Assembly: GCF_907164915.1 (NCBI RefSeq)
Contig: NC_061865.1
Span: forward strand, 54,084,587 to 54,148,586
Length of the DNA stretch: 64,000 nucleotides
Direction of reading: 5' to 3'
Source: Impatiens glandulifera
Lineage: Eukaryota; Streptophyta; Magnoliopsida; Ericales; Balsaminaceae
Shown: positions 1-9,280 of the stretch, one piece after another
Position numbering within the stretch: the first letter of the stretch is position 1
Layout of the letters: each line of letters starts with the position of its first letter
Made by a program: the position numbers and the translations under genes
Notes under the pieces: model-generated
Told to the model about the DNA's origin: nothing
What the model saw: the letters and a program-made list of their open reading frames with translations, nothing else
Databases searched by the model: none

Positions 1-100
1 ACCCACAATCCGACCCAAATATCCATTTACTCTCACATAAATATCCAAATTAACCACAACTCTCGACCCGGCAATCCGGACATTTTAAAAATTAAGCATC

Positions 101-102
<2 letters not shown>

Positions 103-151
<49 letters not shown>
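103..151. repeat. (TA)n microsatellite in S unit
   Basis: About 24 TA dinucleotides within an S unit. Comparable long runs at the same place in other units: 28717-28769, 29093-29136, 48380-48482, 56709-56816, 62257-62364 and 63720-63771. Another lies in a U segment at 34072-34144. Confidence 0.95.
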
Positions 152-154
<3 letters not shown>

Positions 155-859
155 TTAGTTAAAAATTTGAACTTTTATTATGAAAATGTCTCGCGTTCAT
201 CAAATTTGGTGTTGAATTTTAAATATAAAGTGTTGTTAGCCTAGTTGGTTGAAGGGTTGTACTTGTTTTTGTTAGGTTGCAAATTCGAAACCTACAAATA
301 ACATTTTTAAATTTATTTTTAACCGTTTTAAGTTTATGGGCGGGTCAACCCACAATCCGACCCAAATATCCATTTACTCTCACATAAATATCCAAATTAA
401 TCACAGCTCTCGACCCGGCAATCCTGACACTTTAAAAATTAAGCATCATTATATATATAGATTAGTTAGTTAAAAATTTGAACTTTTATTATAAAATGTC
501 TCGCGTTCATCAAATTTGGTGTTGAATCTTAAGTATAAAGTGTTGTTAGCCTAGTTGTTTAAAGGTTGTACTTGTTTTGTTAGTTTGCAAGTTCGAAACC
601 TATAAATAACATTTTTAAATTTATTTTTAACCATTTTAAGTTTATGGGCGGGTCAACCCACAATCGGACCCAATTATCCATTTACTCTCACATAAATATC
701 CAAATTAACCACAGCTCTCGACCCGACAATCCGGACACATTAAAAATTAAGCATCATTATATATATATATATATATATTAGTTAGTTAAAATTTTGAACT
801 TTTATTGTTAAAATGTCTCACGTTCATCAAATTTGGTGTTGAATCTTAAATATAAAGTG

Positions 860-934
860 TTGTTAGCCTAGTTGGTTAAAGGGTTGTACTTGTTTTGTTA
901 GGTTGCAAGTTCGAAACCTACAAATAACATTTTT
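860..934 (+). promoter_or_regulatory. Pol III type-2 promoter (A and B box) in S unit, best-preserved example
   Basis: TAGCCTAGTTG at 864-874 fits the tRNA A-box consensus TRGYNNARNNG at every position, and GTTCGAAAC at 909-917 fits the B-box consensus GWTCRANNC at every position. They lie 34 nt apart. A T5 run, a possible Pol III stop, follows at 930-934. TTGT (860-863) can pair with ACAA (920-923), like the inner part of an acceptor stem, but the T-arm stem is poor, so this is tRNA-like rather than a tRNA gene. Equivalent boxes occur in each unit of the 1-2068 array (A boxes near 239, 547, 864, 1176, 1536, 1847). Confidence 0.75.
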
Positions 935-2068
935 AAATTTATTTTTAACCGTTTTAAATTTTTGGGCGGGTCAACCCACAATCCGACCCAAGTATCCATA
1001 TACTCTCACATAAATATATCCAAATTAACCACAACTCTCGACCCGGCAATCCGGATATTTTAAAAATTAAGCATCATTATATATATATATTAGTTAGTTA
1101 AAAATTTGAACTTTTATTGTTAAAATGTCTCGCGTTCATCAAATTTGGTATTGAATCTTAAATATAAAGTGTTGTTAGCCTAGTTGGTTAAAGGGTTGTT
1201 CTTGTTTTTGTTAGGTTGCAAGTTCGAAATCTACAAATATCATTTTTAAATTTATTTTTAACCGTTTTAAGTTTATGGGCGGTAACATTTCTAAATTTAT
1301 TTTTAATCGTTTTAAGTTTATGTGCGGGTCAACCCACAATCCGACCCAAATATCCATTTACTCTCACATAAATAACCAAATTAACCACAGCTCTCGACCT
1401 AGCAATCCGGACACTTTAAAAATTAAGCATCATTATATATATAGATTAGTTAGTTAAAAATTTAAACTTTTATTGTTAAAATATCTCGCGTTCATCAAAT
1501 TTGGTGTTGAATCTTAAATATAAAGTGTTGTTAGCCTAGTTGGTTAAAGAGTTGTACTTATTTTCTTAGGTTGCAAGTTTGAAACCTACAAATAACATTT
1601 TTAAATTTATTTTTAACCGTTTTAAATTTATGGGCGGGTCAACCCACAATACGACCCAAATATCCATTTACTCTCACATAAATATCCAAATTAACCACAA
1701 CTCTCGACCCGGCAATCCGGACATTTTAGAATTAAGCATCATTATATATATATATATATATTAGTTAGTTAAAAATTTGAACTTTTATTATTAAAATGTC
1801 TCGCGTTCATCAAATTTTGTGTTGAATTTTAAATATAAAGTTTTGTTAGCCTAGTTGGTTGAAGGGTTGTACTTGTTTTTGTTAGGTTGCAAATTCGAAA
1901 CCTACAAATAACATTTTTAAATTTATTTTTAACCGTTTTAAGTTTATGGGCGGGTCTAACAACAATCCGACCCAAGTATCCATTTCCTCTCACATAAATA
2001 TTCAAATTAACCACAACTCTCGACCCGGCAATCCGGACACTTTAAAAATTAAGCATCATTATATATAT

Positions 2069-2284
2069 AGATAGATACCCCAATTACTAAAACAATATTA
2101 TTATTGCAAAATGTTTATATGTTGTTAATGTGGAGACCCTAATATTTTTCATTATATTATGTTTCTATTTTTTGAATTATTTTTCTATATCATCTATCTA
2201 CTATAAAATAGGTTGTTTTTTCTTTTTTATGATTATTTTTTTTATTGAATTATGCAATGCGTTCTTTTATCATGTTTTATTGTT
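2069..2284 (+). repeat. Start of a U unit
   Basis: Begins with the U landmark CCCCAATTACTAAAACAATA and continues through a thymine-rich stretch to TTTTTCTATATCATCTATCTA. It matches 5885-6000, 32830-32945 and 44940-45055. The S array ends directly against it. From about 2200 the sequence departs from other U copies, up to the LINE boundary. Confidence 0.75.
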
Positions 2285-3206
2285 AACATTAATAGAGTTC
2301 ACGGAGGCTACTTCAAGGGTGAAAACGGGGTAAGGCAAGGGGACCCCTCTAACCTTACCTTTTCGAAGTTATCATGACGATCTTTGAGATCATCTTCGCG
2401 ATGTCCAAAAGAATCGTCCATATATCTTTCACCCTTTTGTGAGGTAGAGGAGGTAACTCATTTATGCTTTGTTGACGATTTGTTCATTCTAGCGCACGCA
2501 GACGTCGATTCCATTAAAACTATTAGGGTTGCACTAACATTTTTTTCTGAGGTTACAAGTCTTACTATTAATGAAAGTAAAAAGTGTGGCATTTTATGGA
2601 GGAGTGAATGATGAAAAAAAGCATGACATATTCAACATCATGGGCATTGCGGAAGACAGCTTTCCCGTAAGGTACTTGGGATTCCGTTAACCGCGAAATA
2701 GATGGAGATCTCACACTACAAGAAGCTGATTGAAAAGGTAAAAAACATGATATCTGGCTGGGCGTCGAAGAAACCTTTTTATGCATGGAGGATCAAACTT
2801 ATCAAAACCGTAGTCATGGGCATAATTGGATATTGGGCGCAACAGATGGTCATTCCAAAGAAGGTAATGAAGGAGATAGACACGCTAATGAGGAACTTCA
2901 TCTAGGGCAGTAGTAGGAGAGGAGGAAAGAAAATCAAATGGAATGTTCTCTGTAAGCCGAAAGAGGAGGGAGGCAATGACCTTAAGAAATGCAACCTTCA
3001 AACATTTATGGGCATTGAAACACAACCAGGAATCATTATGGATCAAATGGGTACACACGCGATTTATGAAACAGGAAACCAGTATATGGACGTGTAAAAT
3101 CAATGAAGGTATGAGCTGGTCACTAAAGAAAATTTTTAAACTGAGAAGTGATATTGCAGATCTTTACGACATTCGGCTAGGGGATGGTAAAGACACTCTG
3201 TTCTAG
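2285..3206 (+). pseudogene. LINE reverse transcriptase remnant
   Basis: Palm and thumb portion of RVT_1. The GxRQGDP motif is followed by FVDDLFIL; the usual FADD aspartate pair is kept but the alanine is Val. The thumb/connection has AWRIKLIKTVVMGIIGYWAQ and DTLMRNFI, then the HLWALKH block. The frame changes near 2370, 2620, 2700, 2906 and 2943, and a stop follows FI at 2903-2905. It cannot give an enzyme. Confidence 0.85.
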
Positions 3207-3587
3207 AATGATCCCTAGTTTGAAAATCATTCAATTATTCACAAAAAGGAGTTCAAAAATACACGTATCAGAAGGGACTGTGCAGTGACGAAAATCAGAG
3301 ACGTAAAAGACTGGGACTCGCTTTTGAGAAGAAATCCAAAAGGATAGAGGAAACTGGATCACATCAGTAACATACAACCCTAAGACAGACCTGACGTTCA
3401 TGAATGGAATGCAGAAGACAATGGGAAGCTGGTCTCAAAGAGAATATGAGAGGTAATCCGAGAAAAAATGCAAAAAGTAGAATGGACTCCTCTCGTATGG
3501 TCAACCAAGATCATTCCTCGACACTAGTTCATCCTATGGTTTACCTTCTGGGAAAGACTCAGCACTCGTGAATGTATCAACAAGTAC

Positions 3588-3836
3588 ATGAGCATCCCGA
3601 ACGTGAACTGTCTTCTATGCAACGAAAGTGAAGAAACCATTGATCACCTATTTGGGAGCTGTAGTATAACATTGGAAATTTGTGATAGATTTTCGAAATG
3701 CCTGGAAGCTGATCAATTTCCCGAAGGAATGGAAAGAAATCAAAGAAGAAACACTACTAAAAGCCAAAGAAAACAGATTCGCAACAAATGTTTTCAAGTG
3801 CGACTTTGGAGAAGTAGTTTACAACATTTAGCATGA
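3588..3836 (+). pseudogene. LINE zf-RVT domain remnant
   Basis: Reads MSIPNVNCLLCNESEETIDH then LFGSC: the C-x2-C ... H-x4-C pattern of the zinc-binding domain found after plant LINE reverse transcriptases. The frame is lost after about residue 60. It closely matches the antisense copy at 34695-35135. Confidence 0.85.
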
Positions 3837-4170
3837 ACGTAATGCGAGAGTCTATGGAAAACCTACAGAAGTGTTGAAGAATTATGGAGAGACATAGTCT
3901 CGGATTGTGGCGCACTTGCGGGAACGTGGAAAAAAGTTCCAAGTACGGAGCAAAATTAGAATATTAGCAGTAATTGAAATTTATCGTTTACTGAAATCAT
4001 TATAAACGAAATCATTGTAATAAGATAGTTCATTTACGTTTTTACTTTTATTGAGAATGATACGACTTCAAAATCATTCTAGGTCTGTCTAGAATAATCT
4101 CTTAAACTCGTGGGTTTTTTTTTGTTTTTACGAATTTTTAATAAAATGACGCTAACTCGTTTTAAAAAAA

Positions 4171-5480
4171 ACTTTAGGATAAAGAAGAAAAATATTAATA
4201 TTAACAATCTCATCATAGTTAACAAAATTCATAAATAACAAATTTTTATAAAAATTATTTTTTTCTTTGTAACATGCAAAACCTTTTATTTGGTTAAATA
4301 TCTAGCTTCTAGTAATGAAAAATGGATGCATATACTAATATAACAAATTCTCAAGGAAATAATATTTTTGAACAATACAAAAAAAAAAAAATACATGTAC
4401 ACAAATGAAATACACTTTAGTAGCTAACCAAAAGTATTGTATAGTTAATAAGAAATAGAACCTTCTAAAGGTTTCTAATAAGAAAATGTTGCATTAAATC
4501 AATGTAGATGTATTTTTAAATTCCATTAAATAAAAGTATATCCAATACTCTAGCTTTTTGTTTTTATTTTTAATAAAATGTTATCAATATATCTCCGGTC
4601 AATAACAATAATATTTCACCATTTTTTACTTTATTTTATTTTTATAGGATGTTAAATTTTTTATTTGAGCACTCTAGCTTTCTATTTATAAATATTTATT
4701 AAAATTATTTTTAATATGCGAAATTTTTTATTTCAAACAAGTTAAAGTATTACAATAAATTTTTTACCATAGAAAATAATAATAAAGAAAAACATTCAAA
4801 GAAACTTTATAGCACATATTTTTTTACTTTTATTTCTTTTTTTCATTTTATAACATTACCAAACAAATACAGACATTATTTTTTTGGGTCCATTTCTTGA
4901 ACTTTCTTTTGGTCCATACTATAGTTATTGAGAAGCATTTAATGTTTGCAATAACCATAGAATAAATTTAAAATAAAAATGAACATAATTGATTTAAATT
5001 TTACTAAAATATTATCAATATATCACTAGTCAATAACAATCATATATCACCATTAATTATTTATTATATTTTAATTTTTTTAAGATTTAAAAATCTTCAT
5101 TGTTTTAATTTAAACACTAGCTTTTTATTTTATTACTTTCATTTTTGTTGCAGTATGTGAAATTTTTTATTTGAACACTGTATATAAAATCTGACTTTTA
5201 TAGATTAAAGATGGATAAATACAATAGTATAACAAATACATAAAGAAATAATAATTATAAAAAAAATTAATATAAAAATACAGATCCAATAGAAAATAAT
5301 GTATAAATTTTATAAGATCTTCTAACTCATCATTTTGTCATCTAGTGAATTAAGATAATAATAATAATAAATTAATATGAAAAAGTTAATTTATAAAATT
5401 AGTTACAATAAAATATATATATATATATATATATATTGAAATATATTTATAGGTAATGACAAGTCTTCAAAAGTGACATA
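4171..5480 (+). repeat. U unit, left copy 1
   Basis: AT-rich non-coding unit. Landmarks shared with other copies: ATGCAAAACCTTTTATTTG (4273), AACATTCAAAGAAACTTTAT (4792), TATCAATATATCACTAGTCA (5014), AGATCTTCTAACTCATCATT (5316) and AATATATTTATAGGTAATGA (5440). The segment homologous to the BURP first exon should lie at about 5410-5440, but it is replaced by an (AT)n run between GTTACAATAAAAT and ATTGAAATATATTTATAGG. No gene seen. Confidence 0.8.
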
Positions 5481-5536
5481 TAATATAATTAAATGAATGA
5501 AAAGTGATAAAGGAGGGAATTTGAGAGAGAGAATGA

Positions 5537-5708
5537 GGTTATTTCGATGCTACCCATACAGGAAGTGACTGTATTCCACTTATAAAATGACACATTTACA
5601 CAAAAGTGAAGTATCACCTTCTCACTTGTTGATTTTTTTTCTCTTTGTACAAGTGTTGCTGCCTTAGTGGATACATGCAATACATATATAGGTAGCATCG
5701 AACTAATC
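5537..5708 (-). mobile_element. MITE, TTCGATGCTAC family, copy 1
   Basis: Terminal inverted repeats TTCGATGCTACC (5543-5554) and GGTAGCATCGAA (5691-5702), extending outward as GGTTATTTCG and CGAACTAATC. The ~172-bp body matches the element at 24875-25047 in reverse orientation, including a run related to ACAAAGAGAAAAAAAT. No coding capacity. Flanking DNA (5490-5536 and 5709-5885) is not part of other U copies; it ends in repeated CTCTTAAATT- and TTTCTCC-type tracts. Confidence 0.8.
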
Positions 5709-5884
5709 GGGAATGAGGAAGGAATGACGTGTCACTACATTACTAGTTAAAAAAATGATAAATGATGAGGGTAGAGAGAAGAGAGAGAAATTTGTTATTT
5801 TTTCAGTGAATCAAATTGCACTACGTTATTCCATCTCAAATTTCTTCTCCAAAATTCTTTCTCCCAATAATTTCTCTTAAATTA

Positions 5885-7565
5885 ATACCCCAAATACTAA
5901 AACAATATTATTGCAAAATGTTGATATGTTGTTAAGGTGGAGACCTAATATTTTTTTTTTATTCTATTTTTGAATTACTTTTCTATATCATCTATATACT
6001 AGTTGGACTAACTTTAGGATAAAGAAGTAGAACAAAAATATTAGCAATCTTATCATGGTGTATAAGAATCATATCTTACAAATGCGCATAAAAATAATAT
6101 TTTTTTAGTATGCAAAACCTTTTATTTGAAAAAATCTTTTACTTTTATGAAAGAAAGGTGGATGTATACACTAATATAAAAAATTCACAAGGAAATAATA
6201 TTTTTTGAACAATACAAAACAACAACAAAAAATAAAAAATACATGTCACAAATGTAATACAGATTAGAACTCATGAATTTCTCTTATAATAATTAAAAGT
6301 TTAATTCATAGTAACTGAAAAAAATTTTTGTATATTTAAGAAGAAATAGAACCTTCTAAAATTTTCTAATAAGAAAATAGTGAATTACTTTTAACATTAT
6401 TTTTAGATTCCATTAAATCATGGTGATAAATTACATTCTCAATATGTGTGTTGTGAGAGGAGTTTAGGGAAGGATTTATTCTAAGACTTGGGTCCACAAA
6501 AATAAACAATAATAATAATTCCCAGTAAAATGCTATAATAACAGTCTAATATTTTCAATATTTATTCTCTACTTCTAAAAAAAACATAGAAAAACTCAAT
6601 TTATTCAATAGTTTCATCAATAATTTATATTTTATAATTTTGCAAGTCTAAGTAAAAAAATATTTTAGTCACATTACTCTACTTTTTAAATCCTTCCTTG
6701 GAGATGATATAAATCTCATATTATTAATAGTATTCTTTCCAGACTACTACCAACTTAATAGAATAACTAATTTTAGTGAAAAATTATCTAGACTGATAAA
6801 AAAAAAGTAACTATATATATATATTAAACGAGTTAAATTATTAAAATAAAGTAGTTATCATAAAAGGAATAATAAGAGGGAAAACATTCAAACAAACTAT
6901 ATAGCTACATGTCCTTGTTCGTTTCAGGTTATTTAAATAATCTAGAAGGAGAAAATACATTATGGGTGATGATTTTAAGAAAATGATGATATTGTTTTGA
7001 TAAAAATACTTAAAAGGTATTCATATATATAAATAAAATAAATAATAATAATTTAAAATAAAGGGTATTTTAAAATTTTAGTTAATGAATTGATTGATTT
7101 GATGGATGAAAGAGAAAGTGATGTGATAATTAATTTTGTAGGATTATTTGAAAAACCTAAATAAGAACGAGGCCCATATTTCTTTTACTTTTGCATTTTT
7201 TTTCTTTTTCAAAACACTACCAAACAAATGTGACCCCTTTTCTTTTTGTTCATTTCTTAAACTTATTTTTGCTCCATACTATAGTTATTGAAAATCACTT
7301 ATTTTTGCTCATACTATCATTATTAAGAACCACGTGCTACATTTATTATTTAACGTTTATGATATAAAGGAACATAATTGTTTTAAATTTTATTAAAATA
7401 TTATTAATATATCACCCGTGAATAACAATCACATTTCACAATTTTTAACTTTCTTTTATTTTTCTAAGATGTGAAATTTTTTATTTGAGCACTCTAGCTT
7501 TCTATTTATTTATTTTTTAAAAGTAATTTTTAAGATGTGAATTTTTTTATTTAAACCATCTATAT
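5885..7565 (+). repeat. U unit, left copy 2
   Basis: Starts at AATACCCCAAATACTAAAAC and runs through ACTAGTTGGACTAACTTTAG (5998), GCAAAACCTTTTATTTGAAA (6112), a long middle section and the TATCACCCGTGAATAACAAT block near 7410. Contains no gene. An insertion of unrelated sequence, about 6895-7200, is not seen in the right-hand copies. Confidence 0.75.
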
Positions 7566-7599
7566 AATTTGAATCATCGTTCTTTTATCCTCAATTCAC

Positions 7600-7960
7600 A
7601 CAAGCTTTCACTTGATCCATCTAATTCGAATTCACATATTTCGTTATATCTTATTATGATTCTCAATTCATCTAATTCGAATTCGTATATTTCATTATAT
7701 CTTATCCTTCAAAGATTTTATTATTGCGTTTGAACCAACCATTATTTCATCCTCAAATTCGCACCACTCGCACCACCATTCCCTTAGTCTCTATGATCAT
7801 CATTCCTTCAATTATTCTAATTCGAATTTAAATATTTCATTATATCTTATCGTTCAAGCCTTCAAAGATTTCATGGTGACTATTCCTTCAATTCCTCTGT
7901 AATTTGAATTCAATATTTCATCATATCTTATCCTTCCATGCCTCATCATTAACGGAATTC
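7600..7960 (+). repeat. Four diverged copies of a ~70-bp motif
   Basis: The motif CTAATTCGAATT...ATTTCATTATATCTTATC occurs near 7620, 7671, 7818 and (as GTAATTTGAATTC) 7899, with spacer lengths from 50 to 150 bp. No coding role is visible; one reverse reading frame through it is an artefact. Confidence 0.6.
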
Positions 7961-8019
7961 GAATCATCATTCTTTCATCCTCAATTTCACACCACCATTC
8001 TCTCAAATATGTACCCACA

Positions 8020-8145
8020 TATACCAACATCATTTTAATTTTAATTTTTATAATACACTCTAAAATTTGCACCAAGTGAGACTTAAACAATTGTCTCGAG
8101 TTTGAAATGTTAATCATTTAACCATTAGATCACTTGTGATGGTTA
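8020..8145 (-). mobile_element. Decayed tRNA-derived SINE
   Basis: Read on the minus strand, AGTGATCTAATGGTTAAATG resembles a tRNA A box with one mismatch, followed by TTTCAAACTCGAGAC, a degenerate B box, then CTCACTTGGTGCAAATTTTA, a sequence style typical of plant SINEs. It is distinct from the S family. Boundaries are uncertain. Confidence 0.45.
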
Positions 8146-9210
8146 AGTTTAATTTATAATTTTATGTATGCATATATATATTTAATTATTTTATTTGAAT
8201 AAAAAAATTAATAATACACAAAATAATAATTATATAAATAATAGATATGAATAGAGAATATATAAAAATAGTAATTTTTAATAAATAATAAATTATTTAG
8301 ATTAAAATATTTTTAAATTTAATATATAATTATATATTATAAAATAATTAAGAAAACAAATTAAATTAAGAAAAAGAGTTAAAATAATTGTAGTTAACAT
8401 AACGATTTATCTAATAAATATGGAGATAAATAAAAAATATTTTTATCTAAATTAAAAAATATTAAAGATAAATTTAATAAATATGGATAGAGAAAAATAT
8501 GTTAATGCAAATAAGAGACAAATAATTAAATTAAATTAATTTATTTTTACCTAAACAGATTGTTATATTGGGAAAAATATAAAATATAATTATAAAATAT
8601 TTACTTAAATATAATTATTAATATATATATATATATATATAATTATTTATTTATTGGGAAAAATATATAATATAATTATAAAAACAAATTTTTTACATTT
8701 TATAATATTGAAGTTTCATAATTAATTATTCATTTATTATATCTATACTTATTAGTTTATTATTGGGTTTATATTCAAACTAATTAACCTGATATATTTT
8801 TGTAACAAAAAAAAATCAAATAACTCTCACGTGCCACCCAATAATTCTTGCAAATTTAAAAATTAAACGTCATTAGATATATATATATATAAATAATAAT
8901 AAATCTGATTTTTTATAAATAAAAGAAAATTACTAAGATACCAAATACAATAAATAAATTTAAGCTAATTTGACATCTGGACTCATAGTTTAATAATAAA
9001 ATGTAAAAATTAATGAGTTCAAATTTTCACATAAACAATTTTAAAAAAAAAAATAGATTGAGTAACAGAATAAATTAAAATCAATGTTCATAGTACTAAA
9101 TTTGATTAAATACTAAAGTTTGGGATTAAAATTAATCGAAACTAAAATCAAAAAGAGATTGTTTAATAATTTATAAGTTTAGGTTAAAAATGGTAATAAT
9201 GGCAAAGAAT
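8146..9210. other. AT-rich spacer upstream of the DUF2775 gene
   Basis: No gene or clear element. There is a repeated TATTGGGAAAAATATA near 8575 and 8653. A short stretch (8855-8890, AAATTAAACGTCATTAGATA followed by (AT)n) resembles the end of an S unit. Confidence 0.6.
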
Positions 9211-9215
9211 TTGTG

Positions 9216-9223
9216 TATAAATA
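9216..9223 (+). promoter_or_regulatory. TATA box of the DUF2775 gene
   Basis: TATAAATA, 58 bp before the ATG at 9281, in otherwise AT-rich DNA without a second match so well placed. It implies a transcription start near 9247-9255 and a short leader. Confidence 0.65.
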
Positions 9224-9280
9224 GCAAATCTTTATCAAGAGTTGTCTACTCAAAAAACAAAAAACTAAGTTGAGTATTAA

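Larger units (their letters stand above)
1..2068 (+). repeat. Tandem array of ~310-bp S units with tRNA-like head
   Basis: About six and a half head-to-tail units. The landmark GGGTCAACCCACAATCC recurs near 343, 651, 969, 1327, 1637 and (mutated) 1954, and the window starts inside one, giving spacings of roughly 308-358 bp. Each unit has a tRNA-like segment with A and B boxes, a body with CGACCCGGCAATCCGGAC, and an (AT)n run of variable length before TTAGTTAGTTAAAAA. The 358-bp unit carries an extra ~50-bp internal duplication (about 1278-1330). Unit length varies mainly with the (AT)n run. The same family recurs at 27516-29455 in the same orientation and from 41611 to the end in the opposite orientation. 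Likely a SINE- or Helitron-derived satellite; the family assignment is inference. Confidence 0.9.
2285..4170 (+). mobile_element. 5'-truncated L1-type LINE, degenerate
   Basis: Remains of the second ORF of a plant non-LTR retrotransposon, in several frames. A reverse transcriptase block reads GVRQGDP near 2325-2345, then FVDDLFIL near 2467-2490 (the catalytic YADD region, here VDD). The RT C-terminal part follows at 2702-2905 (GWASKK, DTLMRNFI) and 2943-3206, and the zinc-binding zf-RVT domain lies at 3588-3700 (CLLCNESEETIDHLFGSC). Stops and frameshifts break it repeatedly, so it is inactive. The 3' end has TTTTTAATAAAATGACGCTA and an A-rich tail ending near 4163. The same 3' tail is seen, inverted, at 14042-14100 and 34545-34600, so three insertions belong to one family. 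It sits inside a U unit, which resumes at CTTTAGGATAAAG. Confidence 0.88.

Noticed and set aside
864..917. True tRNA gene
   Set aside because: A and B boxes are perfect, but the T-stem and outer acceptor stem do not pair properly and the unit is in a tandem array; best called tRNA-like or SINE head.
1275..2014. Short frames repeated in the S array (about 60 codons)
   Set aside because: Same frame recurring in each repeat unit, no start context, no homology; repeat artefact.
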